A stretch of DNA of 64,000 nt from Kwoniella bestiolae CBS 10118 (taxonomy: Eukaryota; Basidiomycota; Tremellomycetes; Tremellales; Cryptococcaceae), in the NCBI RefSeq assembly GCF_000512585.2, contig NC_089244.1, positions 744,001 through 808,000 on the forward strand, given 5' to 3'. Below are positions 1 through 12,500 of the stretch, piece by piece (the first letter of the stretch is position 1; each line of letters begins with the position of its first letter). The notes below the pieces were generated by a model. It was not told the DNA's origin. It worked only from the letters and a program-made list of their open reading frames with translations, and did not search any database. Position numbers and translations under genes: made by a program.

Positions 1-88
1 TCATTCATCTTCGTGCACTTGCGCATACTCCCGGGGACTGCCGGGGGATGTGACATCGAAATTCATGGCTGACTACACGTTATTCCAG

Positions 89-799
89 GTACACACTTCT
101 GGGGACCAGTGGGTATCATCCTCTTCCCTTCCCCTCCCTCAACTTCCATCCTACACAACCATCTTTCCACAAAATCGAAAACTCAGTACCAATGAATTCT
201 TCATGACTGAATGTAATGTGGGTGGTGGAGAGGATAGTGCTGATGTCACATGCACAGGTCGCAAATTGGGGTCTACCGATAGCCGCTCTGTCAGATATCG
301 TAAACAGGGATGAAGAGTCCATCTCGGGAGTGATGAGTCCCACTTTGGCTGCTTACTCGTGAGTTGCGATCATCCCTTCTAGGCTGGGCCACTTGTCCGG
401 TGGATCAAGAGGTTCGTTGTCTGAGATGGAGAGTCTGCAGAAGAAGAGAAGAACGGAGCACAAACTTGGCAGAGGGCTCTATCCATATGTAGTGGAGCCT
501 ACACCAAACCTTCCTTATCGCTCGCATCTCTTCCTCGCTCCTCTCTCACCCACTCATACTGATGATGGCCCCCTGCCCCCCGCAGAATGATCTTCATGCG
601 ATTCGCCTGGAGAGTTCAACCCCGGAACTATCTCCTATTCGCATGCCACGCCACCAACGCCACCGCCCAGGTCGTTCAAGAAGCTAGATACCTGAATTAT
701 TGGCATTTCGGAGGGAGGGAGAAGAAGCATCCTTTAGGAGCCAAGGTGGACGATGTCAAGGAGGGAGCGAAGGAGGCTATTGAGAAGGTTAAGGCTTAA
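89..799 (+). CDS. MPC1: Mitochondrial pyruvate carrier subunit MPC1 (5' end unresolved)
   Basis: Subunit of the inner-membrane MPC1/MPC2 heterodimer that imports pyruvate into the mitochondrial matrix. Three exons join in frame: 89-108, 258-358 and 586-799. They give the family signature THFWGP-VANWGLPIAAL, then ISGVMSPTLAAYS-MIFMRFAW and VQPRNYLLFACHATN, which are the conserved helices of MPC1. The lysine-rich tail (residues after HFGGREKKHP) is typical of fungal copies. Introns 109-257 and 359-585 are longer than most in this window. The exon at 89 begins with two bases of a split codon, so the first exon lies upstream. It is either within the first 50 bases or off the window, and I could not choose between a donor at 13 and one at 50. 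Convergent with the next gene. Identity is secure; the N-terminus is not. Confidence 0.9.
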
Positions 800-1175
800 A
801 TGAGGGTGTCCAGGTGGGGGTTGGAAAGACATCCGGGAGTGGAGACGAAAGATCAAATATTCGATCTCATTTGGAATCATGCTGGATAGGATGGTCTGGA
901 GGATAAGTTATTATAGATTCTTTGGAATGGTCGGGTTTGGTATGCCGATCAGATGGTTTGATACATATGAGGAATGTATATACCCATATTCATGCTAATA
1001 CTGCTGATAATCATTTTCACACACGCGTCATACTATACAAGTGTATAAAGTGGTTGCGTACAATGCTTAATTGATACGTTCCCTCACTAACTACCCTAAG
1101 AAGTCATCTCCCTGACCACCTTTCACCCCTTACCAAATGCTAATCTTCGCAACTCAACCCATTCCCTAATCTATT
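800..1175. other. Convergent 3' intergenic region
   Basis: Tail-to-tail spacer between MPC1 and the minus-strand SDR gene. AT-rich, with no open frame or RNA gene that I can see. It presumably holds both 3' UTRs. Confidence 0.6.
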
Positions 1176-3113
1176 TTACTTCTTCCCCGACATCTTCCTA
1201 ACATCCTCCGCCCCCATCCCCGTATCAAAGTTCCTCCCATGCGTCCTCTTCCCCTTCTGCTGCGTGTCCTGACCGCCCCCAAGGTACGTCGGCAAAACCT
1301 TCTCAACACTTGTCAATCCAGGATCTCCAGGGGGTGAAGAAGAGGGTAATGATGATGGGAAGGTTTTGAGCAGGTCTTTGAATGATAGGGAATTGAGGGG
1401 TGGGGAGGGGGAGACTATGTTATCGGAACGGAGTTGTTCGACCTATACGATGGAGGATATCCAATATTAGTTTGTTTTACTTCTCCTCTTTATTTTCTGA
1501 GACATGATTAATATCAAAGGAGGTATGTGTGGATAGATCCAGTAAAACACGATGCTCAATTAACATTGATGAAGAAAATAAGAGAAGGAGAGGACAGGAC
1601 GACCCACCTGATCACGAGTAACCGTAAATAAATTCTCGGGCAGCTTCTCCAAGAAGAAACCCTGGATTTTGCCCACCCAAAATGGAAGACTGAGGATGAA
1701 CCTGCTGTTTAGGTATCCCGAGTATTTCAATACGAGCTGCATGATCTCTCGGTAGGTGTAGACTGGACAATATTGAAGAGTAAGCATGAGATGGAACCTG
1801 AAAGACATCGATGTTCGTATTTTCATTGACGACAGAGATGAAGGGTGTTTGTTGATGATTGATTTTTCTGAGAGAGATCCCACTCACCATCCGGTCCACC
1901 AGCTTCTATCACCTTCCCACCCACCTGCCTTATCACCTCCGGATCATCGCGACAGCAAATCTCGACTGCTCGGGCTATATCGCCGGCATAGACTGGTCTA
2001 AACGCATTATGGGAGTATCAGAGAGGTCCGCTAGAGCAATGACAGATTTCGTCACTCACTGGAACCTAACCAATCCACCTCCGAACACAGGTATGAAAGG
2101 CAACCATTTTGCTAAACTTGCGAATCGCTATGTAGGACCATAACCATCAGGCTGAAGTTAGCAATGTCTTCCACTTTCTACGCCTCAGGTCTTCTCCAAT
2201 TTCGAAGTGAGATTTCGTGCTGAACTCACGTTGAAGAACGAGTCGCCGGGACCAAAGATAATGGAAGGTCTAATGATGGTAGCATTCGGGTGATTTTCCA
2301 AAATCGCTCGTTCGCCCAACGCTTTCGTCCTCCAACTAGAATGAATGTACACAGAACAGAATCAGCATGGGACATATCATACCCCATAGCCCTCAAGCTC
2401 AATTCAATCACCCATACCTCAAACACACCAAAGATTCACAGTAGGATAAGATGGGAATTGAACGTGGTAGGAAAGAGGTATTCAACTCACTAAGCGGTAA
2501 CTCCCCCCTCATCAGCCCCAATCGCACTAACCCCCACAACCCTCCCTACCCCTTGCTCCTTCGCTATATCCGATACGTTCTGTGTACCCTGCCTCTGAAC
2601 CAGGTCCATCTTTTTCTCGGAACCTACCAGGAGACCCACCATCGAGACCACCGCTGAGGCATCTTTGAAGGCTTCTTTGAGTTGGGTGGTGTCAGGGGAG
2701 GTTATATCTGCTGGATGGGGTGGGAGGATCTGGGAGCCTAGGTGGGAGAGTTTTGAGTGGACTATGCAAATATATGTAGAGGTTAGCATGATACCATTTA
2801 GCACATTATGATTTTGGGAATTTTAGCAGATATGTACATAGAGGAGAACTTTCTGGGATAGATGGGTAAGGTCAACTCACGGTTCTCAGGATGTCGAGAG
2901 ACTAGTAAAACCCGATTCCGAGGGTCTGCTACGAGTGCTTTGGCAATGTACGAGCCTGTGTATGCAGTATCAGCTTGAGATCTCGCTCAACTCAGTATTT
3001 GTCTTGAGGAATAGTCACTCACCTAGAAAACCTGCTCCTACCAATACGATCTTCCTGTGGGACTTGTCCTTCGGAGGGACTGAGACTGTTGAGGCTAGAC
3101 GGCGGGTGATCAT
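1176..3113 (-). CDS. Mitochondrial atypical SDR of the NDUFA9/COQ11 family
   Basis: Eight exons join without a frame break to give 380 residues: 3113-3023, 2955-2881, 2761-2491, 2335-2230, 2127-2060, 1997-1888, 1762-1608 and 1442-1176. The N-terminus MITRRLASTVSVPPK looks like a matrix presequence. A Rossmann dinucleotide loop follows (IVLVGAGFLGSYIAKAL). Further on are YWRTKALGERAILENHPNAT, IIRPSIIFGPGDSFFN, PFIPVFGGG and FQPVYAGDIARAVEICC, in the order seen in complex I NDUFA9-type subunits and in yeast Coq11. The YxxxK-like element is YWRTK. The C-terminus carries TRDQVEQLRSDN and VEKVLPTYLGGG, also typical of the family. Family knowledge: these proteins bind NADPH structurally in complex I or assist coenzyme Q synthesis. 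I cannot say from the sequence which role applies, so no symbol is given. Confidence 0.88.
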
Positions 3114-3489
3114 GTTGTTGAGACTGTCGAGGGAAGGGATTTTAGATCTCGATGGTGAAGACTATTTCTTGTCCAGGTAGTTGTCTTGTAGCTTGTTATA
3201 TTTCTAAGATGATGAGAACCACAGTCTCAAGCTGAATCTTCGATGTCCAACACTGAAGATTCGGGAAATACTAGTGAGATTGACCCGGTTAATCGAGAGA
3301 GTGGAATGATGAGCCTGATCGATCAAAATGATGTCACCTCATAGAATGTTGGGTGTAAGTCTGCATAGTGAAAATATCGCGATACAACAGATACATATAC
3401 ACATCATGTCCATATGCAGAACCACCACAACCACCAAGCCATCTAAGGATCCTTTCCCGTCTTTTGTACACCGATGAAATCGATTGACC
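3114..3489. other. Promoter/spacer between two minus-strand genes
   Basis: Lies upstream of the SDR gene and downstream of SEC15 (both minus strand). No coding signal or clear TATA box is visible. Confidence 0.5.
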
Positions 3490-6400
3490 CTATCTTCCCG
3501 CAAGCTTAGCTACCTCATCTGCCTCCCTCCTCCTTCGCTCAGCTTTCACCATACTACTCTGCACGCCACCCAGCGCATGGGCTTTACCCAGCTTCGCTAA
3601 GATCACAGCCAATCGTATAGGCTTGACAGAGGAGTAAGACATCGATCGAATTGATGGCTCCATATACGCTGAGACGGCATCCGAAAGGATGATGTTGATG
3701 GTCTAAACAACAGTACGAACGTCAATTTGGGCTATGACTCTGAATTGGTAGTAAATAAACTTACATGCTTGACCTCGTCAAACACCTTATCTAGATCGGA
3801 TTTACCCAACCTCTTGATCTCAGTCTCAATGAATGTTACATCTGCCAACACGCTCGCCAAAGCCATTTCATTGAACCTTATCACTTCTTTACCGCATAAC
3901 ATATCCTGGTAGCAGAACATCACATGATCAGCTCCACTACCCTATGAATTGATAGAGGATACACGATAACTCACCATCAACCATTTCTGGATCCTCCCCA
4001 AGGCATTCATATAAGCCCTAGTCTTGACACCTTCATTCAATCCAATCAATACACTATCCACATAAGCAGTCAAGAAGGTGATCATTTCAAAGACATATGT
4101 CGAAGGTTCGGCAGCAGTAGATTGTGGCCGGGTGGGTAACCAATTGTATTCTGCCAATTCGAAGAAAGACTCCAGCTTGGAGTTGATAACTGAATCGATC
4201 CTCTTCTCGGCTTGTTCGAGAGTGGAAGAGAAGGAGTTGCAAGATGATAAATGTACTGGACCACCTCGTTGGGATGCGCTGTTGCGTGAGATAGTCGATG
4301 ATAAGCCGCGACGTACGCCTCCTTCTAGATGATGGTATGACAGAGTAGCTTACCGCAATTTCATCAGTACACCCTCCAATTCATCGCATGCGGTGCTGAA
4401 GTGTTCCAAGTTGATAACGACTTGAGCGATCTGCGAAAGATTAGACATAGCTTGCAGCCTCTTGGCGATTTGTATGGAGACGTGATCAGAGAGCAGACCA
4501 TCGAGAGACTACCCAAAGATAGATCAGCTATCCCGTTTCTATTGCTGAGGTTGTCATGACCCACCTTTCTGAGCACTTCATCGATATCCAAATGCTGCTG
4601 AGCGACACCATCTGTGAACTGGTAGAATTGATCGACAAAGTTCCGTATGTTGATACAGCACATGGGGTACGTTTGCGAGAACGGCATAGCCTGAGGGAAT
4701 CCTTGCCTGGACCGAAGGATTATCAGCTAAAACCCTGGTTCGAAGCAGTAAATGGAACTGACATGGCTAGCGATTCCATTTCACCCGGTGCCAGCCAGCA
4801 CACACCCGCGACCTGATCAAATTCTTCTTGATCATTCACCATCATAGGTTGATTGTCATCTTCCGAAACGATCTGTCACATACCATGAATCAGCGGACAT
4901 GCCATTAAGCTAGTGATAGGTACCCAGCTGACTCACCTGATCAAAGTCTGTACTGAATTTCCTGAGCAGCAATTCCGAGTACCTCTCAAATAGCGTGATG
5001 AGCAGTCCGTTCAGTTCCGTGATATTGTAGTCATAACCCTATATCACAAGTGACATCAGCTTACTGATTGCAAATGTCTTGAGCAAAGCTAACACGACTC
5101 GCCTCTAACGTTTGAACAAACAACAAAACATTCGTCTTACTCTCCAAAAACACTTCAGGCTCACTACACCCCTTCAATCCTTGTCCGACAACCTCGACGA
5201 TCCGCTTACACATCTCATCCCACAGCTCATCTACATCTCTCTGACTCCTGAAATCAGGCATCGTGCGTAGGAGATGCGATTCAATGATGAAGAATCCGAC
5301 CAGTTCTTGCATCAGGAGTGGGAGGGTCGATAAGAGGGTTTCGGGGGTGGTCGATAATCTGGATGTGAGAATGAGGGTCGCCTGGGTCTGTATTCAGAAG
5401 AGTGCGCTGGATTAGCAAGACGGATGACCATTTAGGAGAAGGGATAGGTAAATAAAAATAATTCACCTTTCGATCTACTTGGTAACTTCTTTGCAGTTCG
5501 GGTTTCGATTCCAACGCCTCGTATATATGTATACATTGATACAATGGTTTGAAGTCCACTTTGACATCTTCATTATCCAATGCATCGACTATCCCATGTG
5601 GAGCATTAGCAACTTGGACACTCGGTCGAACGTAAAGCTAGGGAATACCTTTACTCACACTCAACCCGCTCATTATGTACCAATTCCATAGCTCCACCGA
5701 CCCTAGCCAGTCTCACCCCCCCTTCCTTCTCCCTCTTCGCTCTCCATTTCTTTATCCGCTGAGACATCTGCTCCAACGCCAATTTCCCAACTTTCGCTCC
5801 TGACTCCCTGACATCGAATAACCACGTTTTAGTCGAGGCGGTCACAGCGTCTTTGATGGATAGTCGTAGTGAAGGTAGAGATGAGAGGATGTGGGCGTAG
5901 AATGGTGTTTGGGATATTGAGGGTGGTGTGAGATGTAATAGGTCTTCTATCGACTGTAATCCAGATGGAATGGCACATCAGCTATAACCCGACTTTTATC
6001 ATCCAATTTGTGCAGCGACATCGTCATGAGCTTCATCAGGAGTACTTGACTCACTCTCAATGCTCCCCAATATTTCCCCTCCCTGATCATCTCCCCAACT
6101 CTATGAACCAAATCCAACAGCCTCAAACAAGTCTGTAGCGTCTCGATGGCATCGTCCATATTCCTAGCTACTTTCTTTTGTTCCAACAAGGCTCGTTTCT
6201 TTACCACACCGACTCATATCAGCTAAGTCTCGACAAATGCCCTCTGCTGCCAGGTAGCTGTCATTATGTAAACGATTATACACACCTTTTCACCTAAAGC
6301 TCGTCCGACATCGCCCATTTGTCCATCCAATTCACCTATCCTCCTACGTAGATGACCTGAACCTTGTCGGATGGTGAGCAAGGTAGATACAGACGATACG

Positions 6401-6892
6401 AAGTCCTGTGAAAACAATTTCGAATACGTTAGTGAAGTATTCTCATCCTATCCACAACGAGATGATACCACAACATCAGGTGTTCCATGGAGAGGGTGAT
6501 TCAAAGGAAGCGAAGAAAGAGAAGATCCACACACCTCATAGTTCTCTTGACAGATCTTCTCAATCTCCTTCTCCTTCTCCTCCACAAATTTATCCAAACT
6601 CCTCAAGTACAGCTGCTCAGAATCGCTATCCTGTATCGACTTGATGAGGGGTGCGAGAGCTTCGAGATTTTCGGTGGTTGACGATGTTGGATCAAGGTTG
6701 ATCTATGCAAGATAGACGGTCAGCTCCCATCCCCACTTCCTGCTCGGTATCATCCCATCTGACAGCCTGAACATGAACGTGTCTCTGGTCGGGCACACCG
6801 AGAGATGAGAACAGGGTGCTTGATAGACCCACCTGCTGTAATTGCATTTCCAGCTCAGAGCTGGTAAACGTTGGTCGTTGTTTTCGGATCAT
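3490..6892 (-). CDS. SEC15: Exocyst complex subunit Sec15
   Basis: Tethers post-Golgi secretory vesicles to the plasma membrane and is the exocyst partner of the Rab Sec4. About a dozen exons cover 6892 to 3490. The probable start is MIRKQRPTFTSSELEMQLQQ at 6892. Next come INLDPTSSTTENLEALAPLI, a charged coiled-coil segment (KFVEEKEKEIEKICQENYE) and the long helical repeats of the Sec15/EXOC6 rod. The C-terminal domain is recognisable from TYVFEMITFLTAYVDSVL, LGRIQKWLM, DMLCGKEVIRFNEMAL and FIETEIKRLGKSDLDKVFDE. The stop at 3492-3490 follows ADEVAKLAGR. It is head-to-head with ELC1. Upstream sequence also contains a short ATG-led reading near 7020, but its frame closes before the recognised exon, so I keep 6892. 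Identity is strong; individual small exons in the middle were not all phased. Confidence 0.88.
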
Positions 6893-7252
6893 TTTGCAGG
6901 ACAAGCACCTTCTGCAGGATATCAAACGAAGCTGATTTCAGACTCTTTTTGATCTTCCAGTCGAGCTGCGTTGTTCGCTATGATGTTGACTTCGCTGAAC
7001 GGGTTGAGCTGAATAGTCATCAGTCACTGTCAACATCATCCGTGTCTGTCTGTTCGTCATCACAGCGTGGACCGAGCTCATTGACGGAGTGAGCGGTGAT
7101 CTCCGTCATTACCGAGCGATAGTCTAGTACGCGTCAACCGAATCCATGTCAATTTCAATGTTCATTCCTACTATATCTCTCTCTTCTGCTCATCTAGCCT
7201 GCTCAGAAAAAGACAAAAATAGAGTACGAGCCACGAGACAAGAACCGTCAAC
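6893..7252. promoter_or_regulatory. Divergent promoter of SEC15 and ELC1
   Basis: The 360 bp head-to-head spacer is the only room for both promoters. It shows pyrimidine-rich tracts (about 7160-7200) but no convincing TATA box. Confidence 0.45.
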
Positions 7253-7874
7253 ATGTCACAAGAAGAAGATTTCGTATTACTGGAATCATCAGACGGTTAC
7301 ACATTTGTAGTTTCCAGGAAGATCGCAGAGGCTAGTGGGACTTTGAAATCGATGTTGGACGAGGAGGGTGAGTGTGTCGAGCTGTTGACTTTATCGAGCT
7401 ATCTATCAGACCAGGCTTCTCTATCCTATGCTCATATTTCGTTGGTTTGAAGTGATGAACAGAGCTGACAGGCACCTTTTTGACTGGTATAGCAAATTTT
7501 GAAGAAGCCAAGAACAAGACATGCAAGATACAGCAACGGTGAGTCAAATCCGAATGATCATACATTTCGCGTAGATACATAATCGAGCATGCAGAGTCAG
7601 TCACTGATATTTCCATGTCGTCACTTTACAGAGGTGTAATACTGCTCAAAGTGATAGAATATCTAGCATACAAAGTCCAATACTCCGAATTCAACGCCGA
7701 GGACATCAAGGAAGATTTCTCAGATAGGATTGATCCGTATATCGCATTAGAACTGTGAGTGAGATCTTCACCTGCAGATGGTACCTACATATTATGAACG
7801 CTGCTCTATGATCAGTGGGCTGACGAGCATGTATCATCAACAGGTTAACAGCAGCCGATTTCTTAGAAGCGTAA
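7253..7874 (+). CDS. ELC1: Elongin C
   Basis: Skp1/BTB-fold adaptor of Elongin-type cullin ubiquitin ligases, which in yeast pairs with Ela1 and Cul3. Four exons (7253-7367, 7493-7538, 7632-7754, 7844-7874) give 104 residues, the usual size of Elongin C. Visible signatures are DGYTFVVSRKIAEASGTLK, then NFEEAKNKTC, VILLKVIEYLAYKVQYS, RIDPYIALELLTAADFLEA and the stop. These match the conserved BTB strand, the loop and the C-terminal helix ending in the FLE-type tail. All introns are 77-125 bp GT-AG introns with CTGAY branch sites. The start at 7253 is the first ATG after a pyrimidine-rich leader, and the gene is convergent with the RraA-family gene. Confidence 0.95.
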
Positions 7875-8007
7875 TTCTACGTCTTCATCCACGCCACCAA
7901 ATCCCATCGAATCGTTAGACCTGTATATTACCAATCATCATTGTATAATCATGCAACCCATTCACATCGTAACCGTTCATAATGTGTAGCACGATGCAAT
8001 CTAGCCT

Positions 8008-9189
8008 TCAAGTGCCCCTCCACTTCTTCATACTTTCCTTAACGCCCTTCCCATCCTCCAAATCCTTTTTGACATTCTCATCGACCTCCTTACCCTTCTG
8101 AGCCACTAATATCACCTCCTCAACAAGATCAAAAGGGATAATTACCACTCCATCAACATCACCAACAAGGATATCCCCAGGCTCAATCACAGTCTTATAG
8201 CATTCCTTTTCATCCTCCTGAGATGCCGGTGCCGGTATATGGTATGGAGGTAATATTGGTATTTCCATCTTGGTGTTATACTCTGAAGGGCGTAGGAAGG
8301 TCTTTTGACCTATCGTCGAATGAAATTGGGCAAATACCTGTATACAGCAAATAATCGCTTCAGAAAGTACACATGAGGTGGCACTGAGGACTTACTGGAA
8401 ATCCAATCTCCCTGTGCTCCTTCAAATCCCTACATCCCCCTAAGACCACTACGCCTCGTATACCTTTCGCTCGCGCTGCTGTAGACATGAGGCCACCCCA
8501 GCATGCTGCACCTGAGACTACGTAGGCCACCATATTTACATCAGCGCAGTCCAGCACGAACAAGAAGCAGTTTTGAACAGCAGGGGTCGACAGGAACTCA
8601 CCGAAATCGGGTGATATCAATATCACACTACCAGGAGGGGCGGCATCTACCTACAGCCAAGCATGTTCAGCTGAACGTCTTCATCCATACACCTTCTTGC
8701 TTGTGAATCAAATATCAATGAGAAAGGGAAAGATCGGGTGATTAGATCTGAACCAACTCACAAAATGCTGTTCAACCTTCGGACCGTTACTCTGCTTCGA
8801 ACCCTCTGATTCCTGCTCGACCAGCTACGTGAAAACCAATGGCATAATCCAAAGGTCATCTAGGATCTCACAACAATCATAGGAATTGCTGTTCCATTCG
8901 ATGAAGGACCAACCCAATATACGATACACTCACCTTGACCGTGAATACCCTTCCTACCACTTTCACATCCTCGTGTTCCCTCGGTGAATAGATATTCAAA
9001 TTTGGAATGAACCCTCCAGTCACATGACCCAGCTTGACCAACGCATCTGAGATCTGAACATGGACAAAAAGGTAGTAAACCAATCAGTAGGCAGCGATAC
9101 TAGCCTGACCATTATCGGATAAGACGACTCACCTCGCAGGTCGAAAGGTCTTCTAGCTGTTTTCTAACTTGTTCATCGATTTCACTCAT
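8008..9189 (-). CDS. RraA-family protein (HMG/oxaloacetate aldolase-like)
   Basis: The fold is that of the RraA/4-hydroxy-4-methyl-2-oxoglutarate aldolase family, which includes yeast YER010C (pyruvate aldolase/oxaloacetate decarboxylase activity). The start is MSEIDEQVRKQLEDLSTCE at 9189. Successive exons carry ISDALVKLGHVTGGFIPNLN, a segment with VEQHFVDAAPPGSVILI, GAACWGGLMSTAARAKGIRG, VVLGGCRDLKEHREIGFPV and VIEPGDILVGDVDGVVIIP. The GAACWGGLMSTAA loop followed by GxxRD(L) is the family metal/substrate site, with Arg and Asp conserved here. The stop is at 8010-8008. At least four introns show GTGAGT donors. The enzyme reaction is inferred from family only; many fungal members are untested. 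Confidence 0.85.
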
Positions 9190-9547
9190 TGTCTCGTCTC
9201 AATTGCGATTCGACTTTAGTCAAGCTCCAGAAACAGATGATTTCCGATATCTTGCTGCTGTGACCTACTGCTGTGTGGAAGTTTCAAGATGAGTGCTGCT
9301 GCTCGTAGCGTAGGAAGAAGATGAAGAGGCTGCAATTGAAGGACTGGAGAAGAGCATCGCACAGTCCGGTTATCACGTCATCCGACGTTTCCACATCCTT
9401 ATCTTTCGCCCGAATTCACCGAACAAGACTACAATGACTTTGTCCGAAGACGCCCAGGATCATAACCATATCAAGATGCATCAAGCATACAACAGTACAG
9501 TCACTAATACACAAGACTTCCTCTCAAAGTGTCTTATACCATCCTTC
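9190..9547. other. Spacer between RraA-family gene and GCP gene
   Basis: Contains the RraA-family gene 5' flank (TATA not obvious) and the 3' flank of the upstream minus-strand gene. No gene seen. Confidence 0.5.
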
Positions 9548-12500
9548 TCATCTATATTGTCCCTCTCCATACCCAAGCTTCAAACGCAATAACAACTCCT
9601 TCAAATCATCACCTTCCCCTTCCCCCTTCCCTCTCCTCGTCCCATCTTCACCACTGCCAGAGAACAGAATCTGTAAATCCTCTTCAGTCTTCTCGCCTTC
9701 TTCTTCCGCATCGCTCTCTTCGTTCCTTGGTTGATCTCGTGTTCGCAAGGAGAGTCGTTCGAGGGCATGTAACTGTTCCAAGTCATATTCAGCTTGATTC
9801 CTCAGACCAATGATCCTTCAATGAGGAAAGTGAACTCACAAAAACCCTTTCCCTCTCCTCCCATTCCTCCTCGATCCTCCCAACCCTCTCAGAACCTTCC
9901 ATCCACCCCACCAATCCCCGCTCAACCTCGACCAGTACTTTTCCCAACTCCAAAATCATCTTCAACAGACTCATAAGAATCTTGAACGTGACTTGTTGGC
10001 CTTGAGAACGCTCATGATTCAACAAACACGAATTGAGGATTTTAGTAAGGGTGATTTGATGGTAGAGTATAAGTGAATGAGGTGATTTCAGACCGTCAAT
10101 AATCTCCAACATATCCCCCTCCTCCTCGTCCTCATCATCTTCATACTCCCCTGTATACAAATACTCGTTCCCTTCGTCCTCCTGGATCTCCGACGGTGTT
10201 GGTGAACTCGGTCGACTCGTCTCTCTATTGTCACTTCTGCTTTTCTGTTGTAATCTTTCCAACCTCCTCTTCATCCCGTTCCATTTGTGATTGATGACAT
10301 TATCAATATACTCTCCCAAGGCATTAACAAGATGTGCCATCCTAAATCTTAATACCTGTACTTTCCTCTCGATATTGGATCTGGGAGGGAACAACGTATT
10401 AACCACCCTCTCTCGACTCTTTCTGAGGGTCGTACGAGAAGATGGTCGGTTCAATCCCGAATCTACACCTGTTTTGGTCGGTTCAAAGTCGTCTGAATGT
10501 TCAGATTGATGGAGGACGGACCAGTACATCGTTCGAAAGACTATTTGACACCTTGATAGCCGTAGTATCAGATTATGGATGGTTTGATATTTCGCTAGTA
10601 AAGTCGTGGGAAGAAGTGGGGTTATGGCGGATGGAGGGGAGTATGAGAGGTACAGGAAATCTAGTGCTCTATAGCAGAGAAAACTACACATCAGCTTCGT
10701 CGCAATCTTACCAGCCAAATCCTCATGAGTCATGTAAGAACACTCACTCGATAGCTGATCGGTCAAAGGGCAATGTCAGCTCAAAACTGTCTAGTGATAG
10801 TGAGCTGGAACACGTTGGTCTTGACTTACCCTGCGGATCCAACCACTTCGCTCGCCTCCCTCTATCTTCCCCGTCCAACTGCCTAATCGCAAAACTGATC
10901 CTATCCTGAACCTCGTCCCATGGTCCTCCCTTCCTCGACCTCGAAGAAGTATGACGATCATCCATCAAAGTCGTCCTCAACGCATAAGCCAGTTCAGATC
11001 CACCAGGAGGCCATCTCGACCTCTCGCTCAACCCCACTCCCAGCCCTATACCCCATTCACCTTCGACTTCTCCACCAGCACCAGCACCCGCGGTGATAGG
11101 ATCCAACCCCAATCTTACTCTTGTTCTTGCTCTTCTTCCCAGACCCATGGCCTCACCTGCACCCGCATTATCTTTACCAAACAATGAGTCCGACACCCTT
11201 CCCAGAAAATTTACATCCCCTCCTAAGAAGTATGAGTACAGTATATCCAGATGATCTAGGAAGTTCAGATCGTCAAGGTATAATGAGACTAACGAGGTGG
11301 AGATTAGCCTGGAATGGGAGAGAAGAGGCGAGAGGAGATGAGAGGATATGAAGATTGGTAATGTCGGTGAATCTGAGGGCAAGAGCGGTTCAGTGTTGAA
11401 GCAGGATAAGAACGAATGTAGCTGTTCCAAAGGAGTTGATTGCCATATCTGTGTCGTAGCAATGGATCTCTCTTGTTGAAGTTGAGAGTTCAAATGAGAT
11501 CCGGGATGTTGGTTGAACAGGGTCCAAAGTTCATCCATCTCGACATTCCCAGTCATCAAATGAGCCTCGTTCTGTTCGGCTCCTAATGGGGTGTCACCTG
11601 TTGGTTGGAACGACTCAGCCAGGGGAGAAGGCGGAGAGAAAAGTTCCGTCGAAAGAGGTTTTCTCTCCTTTCGTCGAGGGCCGTGGGATAATCGTAATTT
11701 CGCTGAGGATGTTGAACCAAGCAAAGATCTACTTCGTTCTCCGCCAGCCCGCCGCCAATGATTGATCTCCCTCTTGACCCGCCTAGAATTAGATCTCAAA
11801 TCCCTCGTCAAGCTACCCCAAAATTTCTCAATTAGCTACTCATCAGACATGGTAGTTCGATGTTGGTCACTCACCTAGAAGATCCCTCGCCCCATCCGAA
11901 GCCATGATCTAAACCCCAATCCCCTGAGCATAGTGGGTGACTCCCATCTGAAGCTTCCCTGAGCAATCTGAGGTTCTTTCCAGCTTCGAAGAACGTCCGC
12001 CTATCAGACTTCGGTACGAAACTTGGCATCTTCCTCGATGAAAACGTGTACTCCCATGTACCGCTAGAAGTGAGTCTACGAGTTATACCTAGATCCAACC
12101 ATGGTTGACTCGTCGGATCTGCATCTTCGTCCTGAGTCGACGAGTCTGCCAGGCCGATCCATGCTCGAAGTAGATTGAGAAATGGACCAATAGATTTATT
12201 GAATAGGAACGCCAGCGCTAATGTCAGAGGTGTGTTGGGAGTTGAGGTCGAGGTAGAGATGGATGCGAGGAGATGGTTGTAGATGTGACTTAGAAGTGCG
12301 GACGATTTGGAAGGGAGAGCGAATGCTTCGGCAGAGGATAATGGCTTAGAAACATGATATTAGCGTTAATATTGGAAGATGAGCTGAATTATTGTGACTC
12401 ACCCAGCACATGACCTCGCACAGCGTCTCTCCAAGCTCCCTTACATCCTTGGTAGCTCCCAGCCATTTGTTCCACCCCGCGTGTGATTCTCTCGCATTTT

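Noticed and set aside
10442..10909. 155-codon plus-strand open frame
   Set aside because: Antisense to exons of the gamma-tubulin complex gene.
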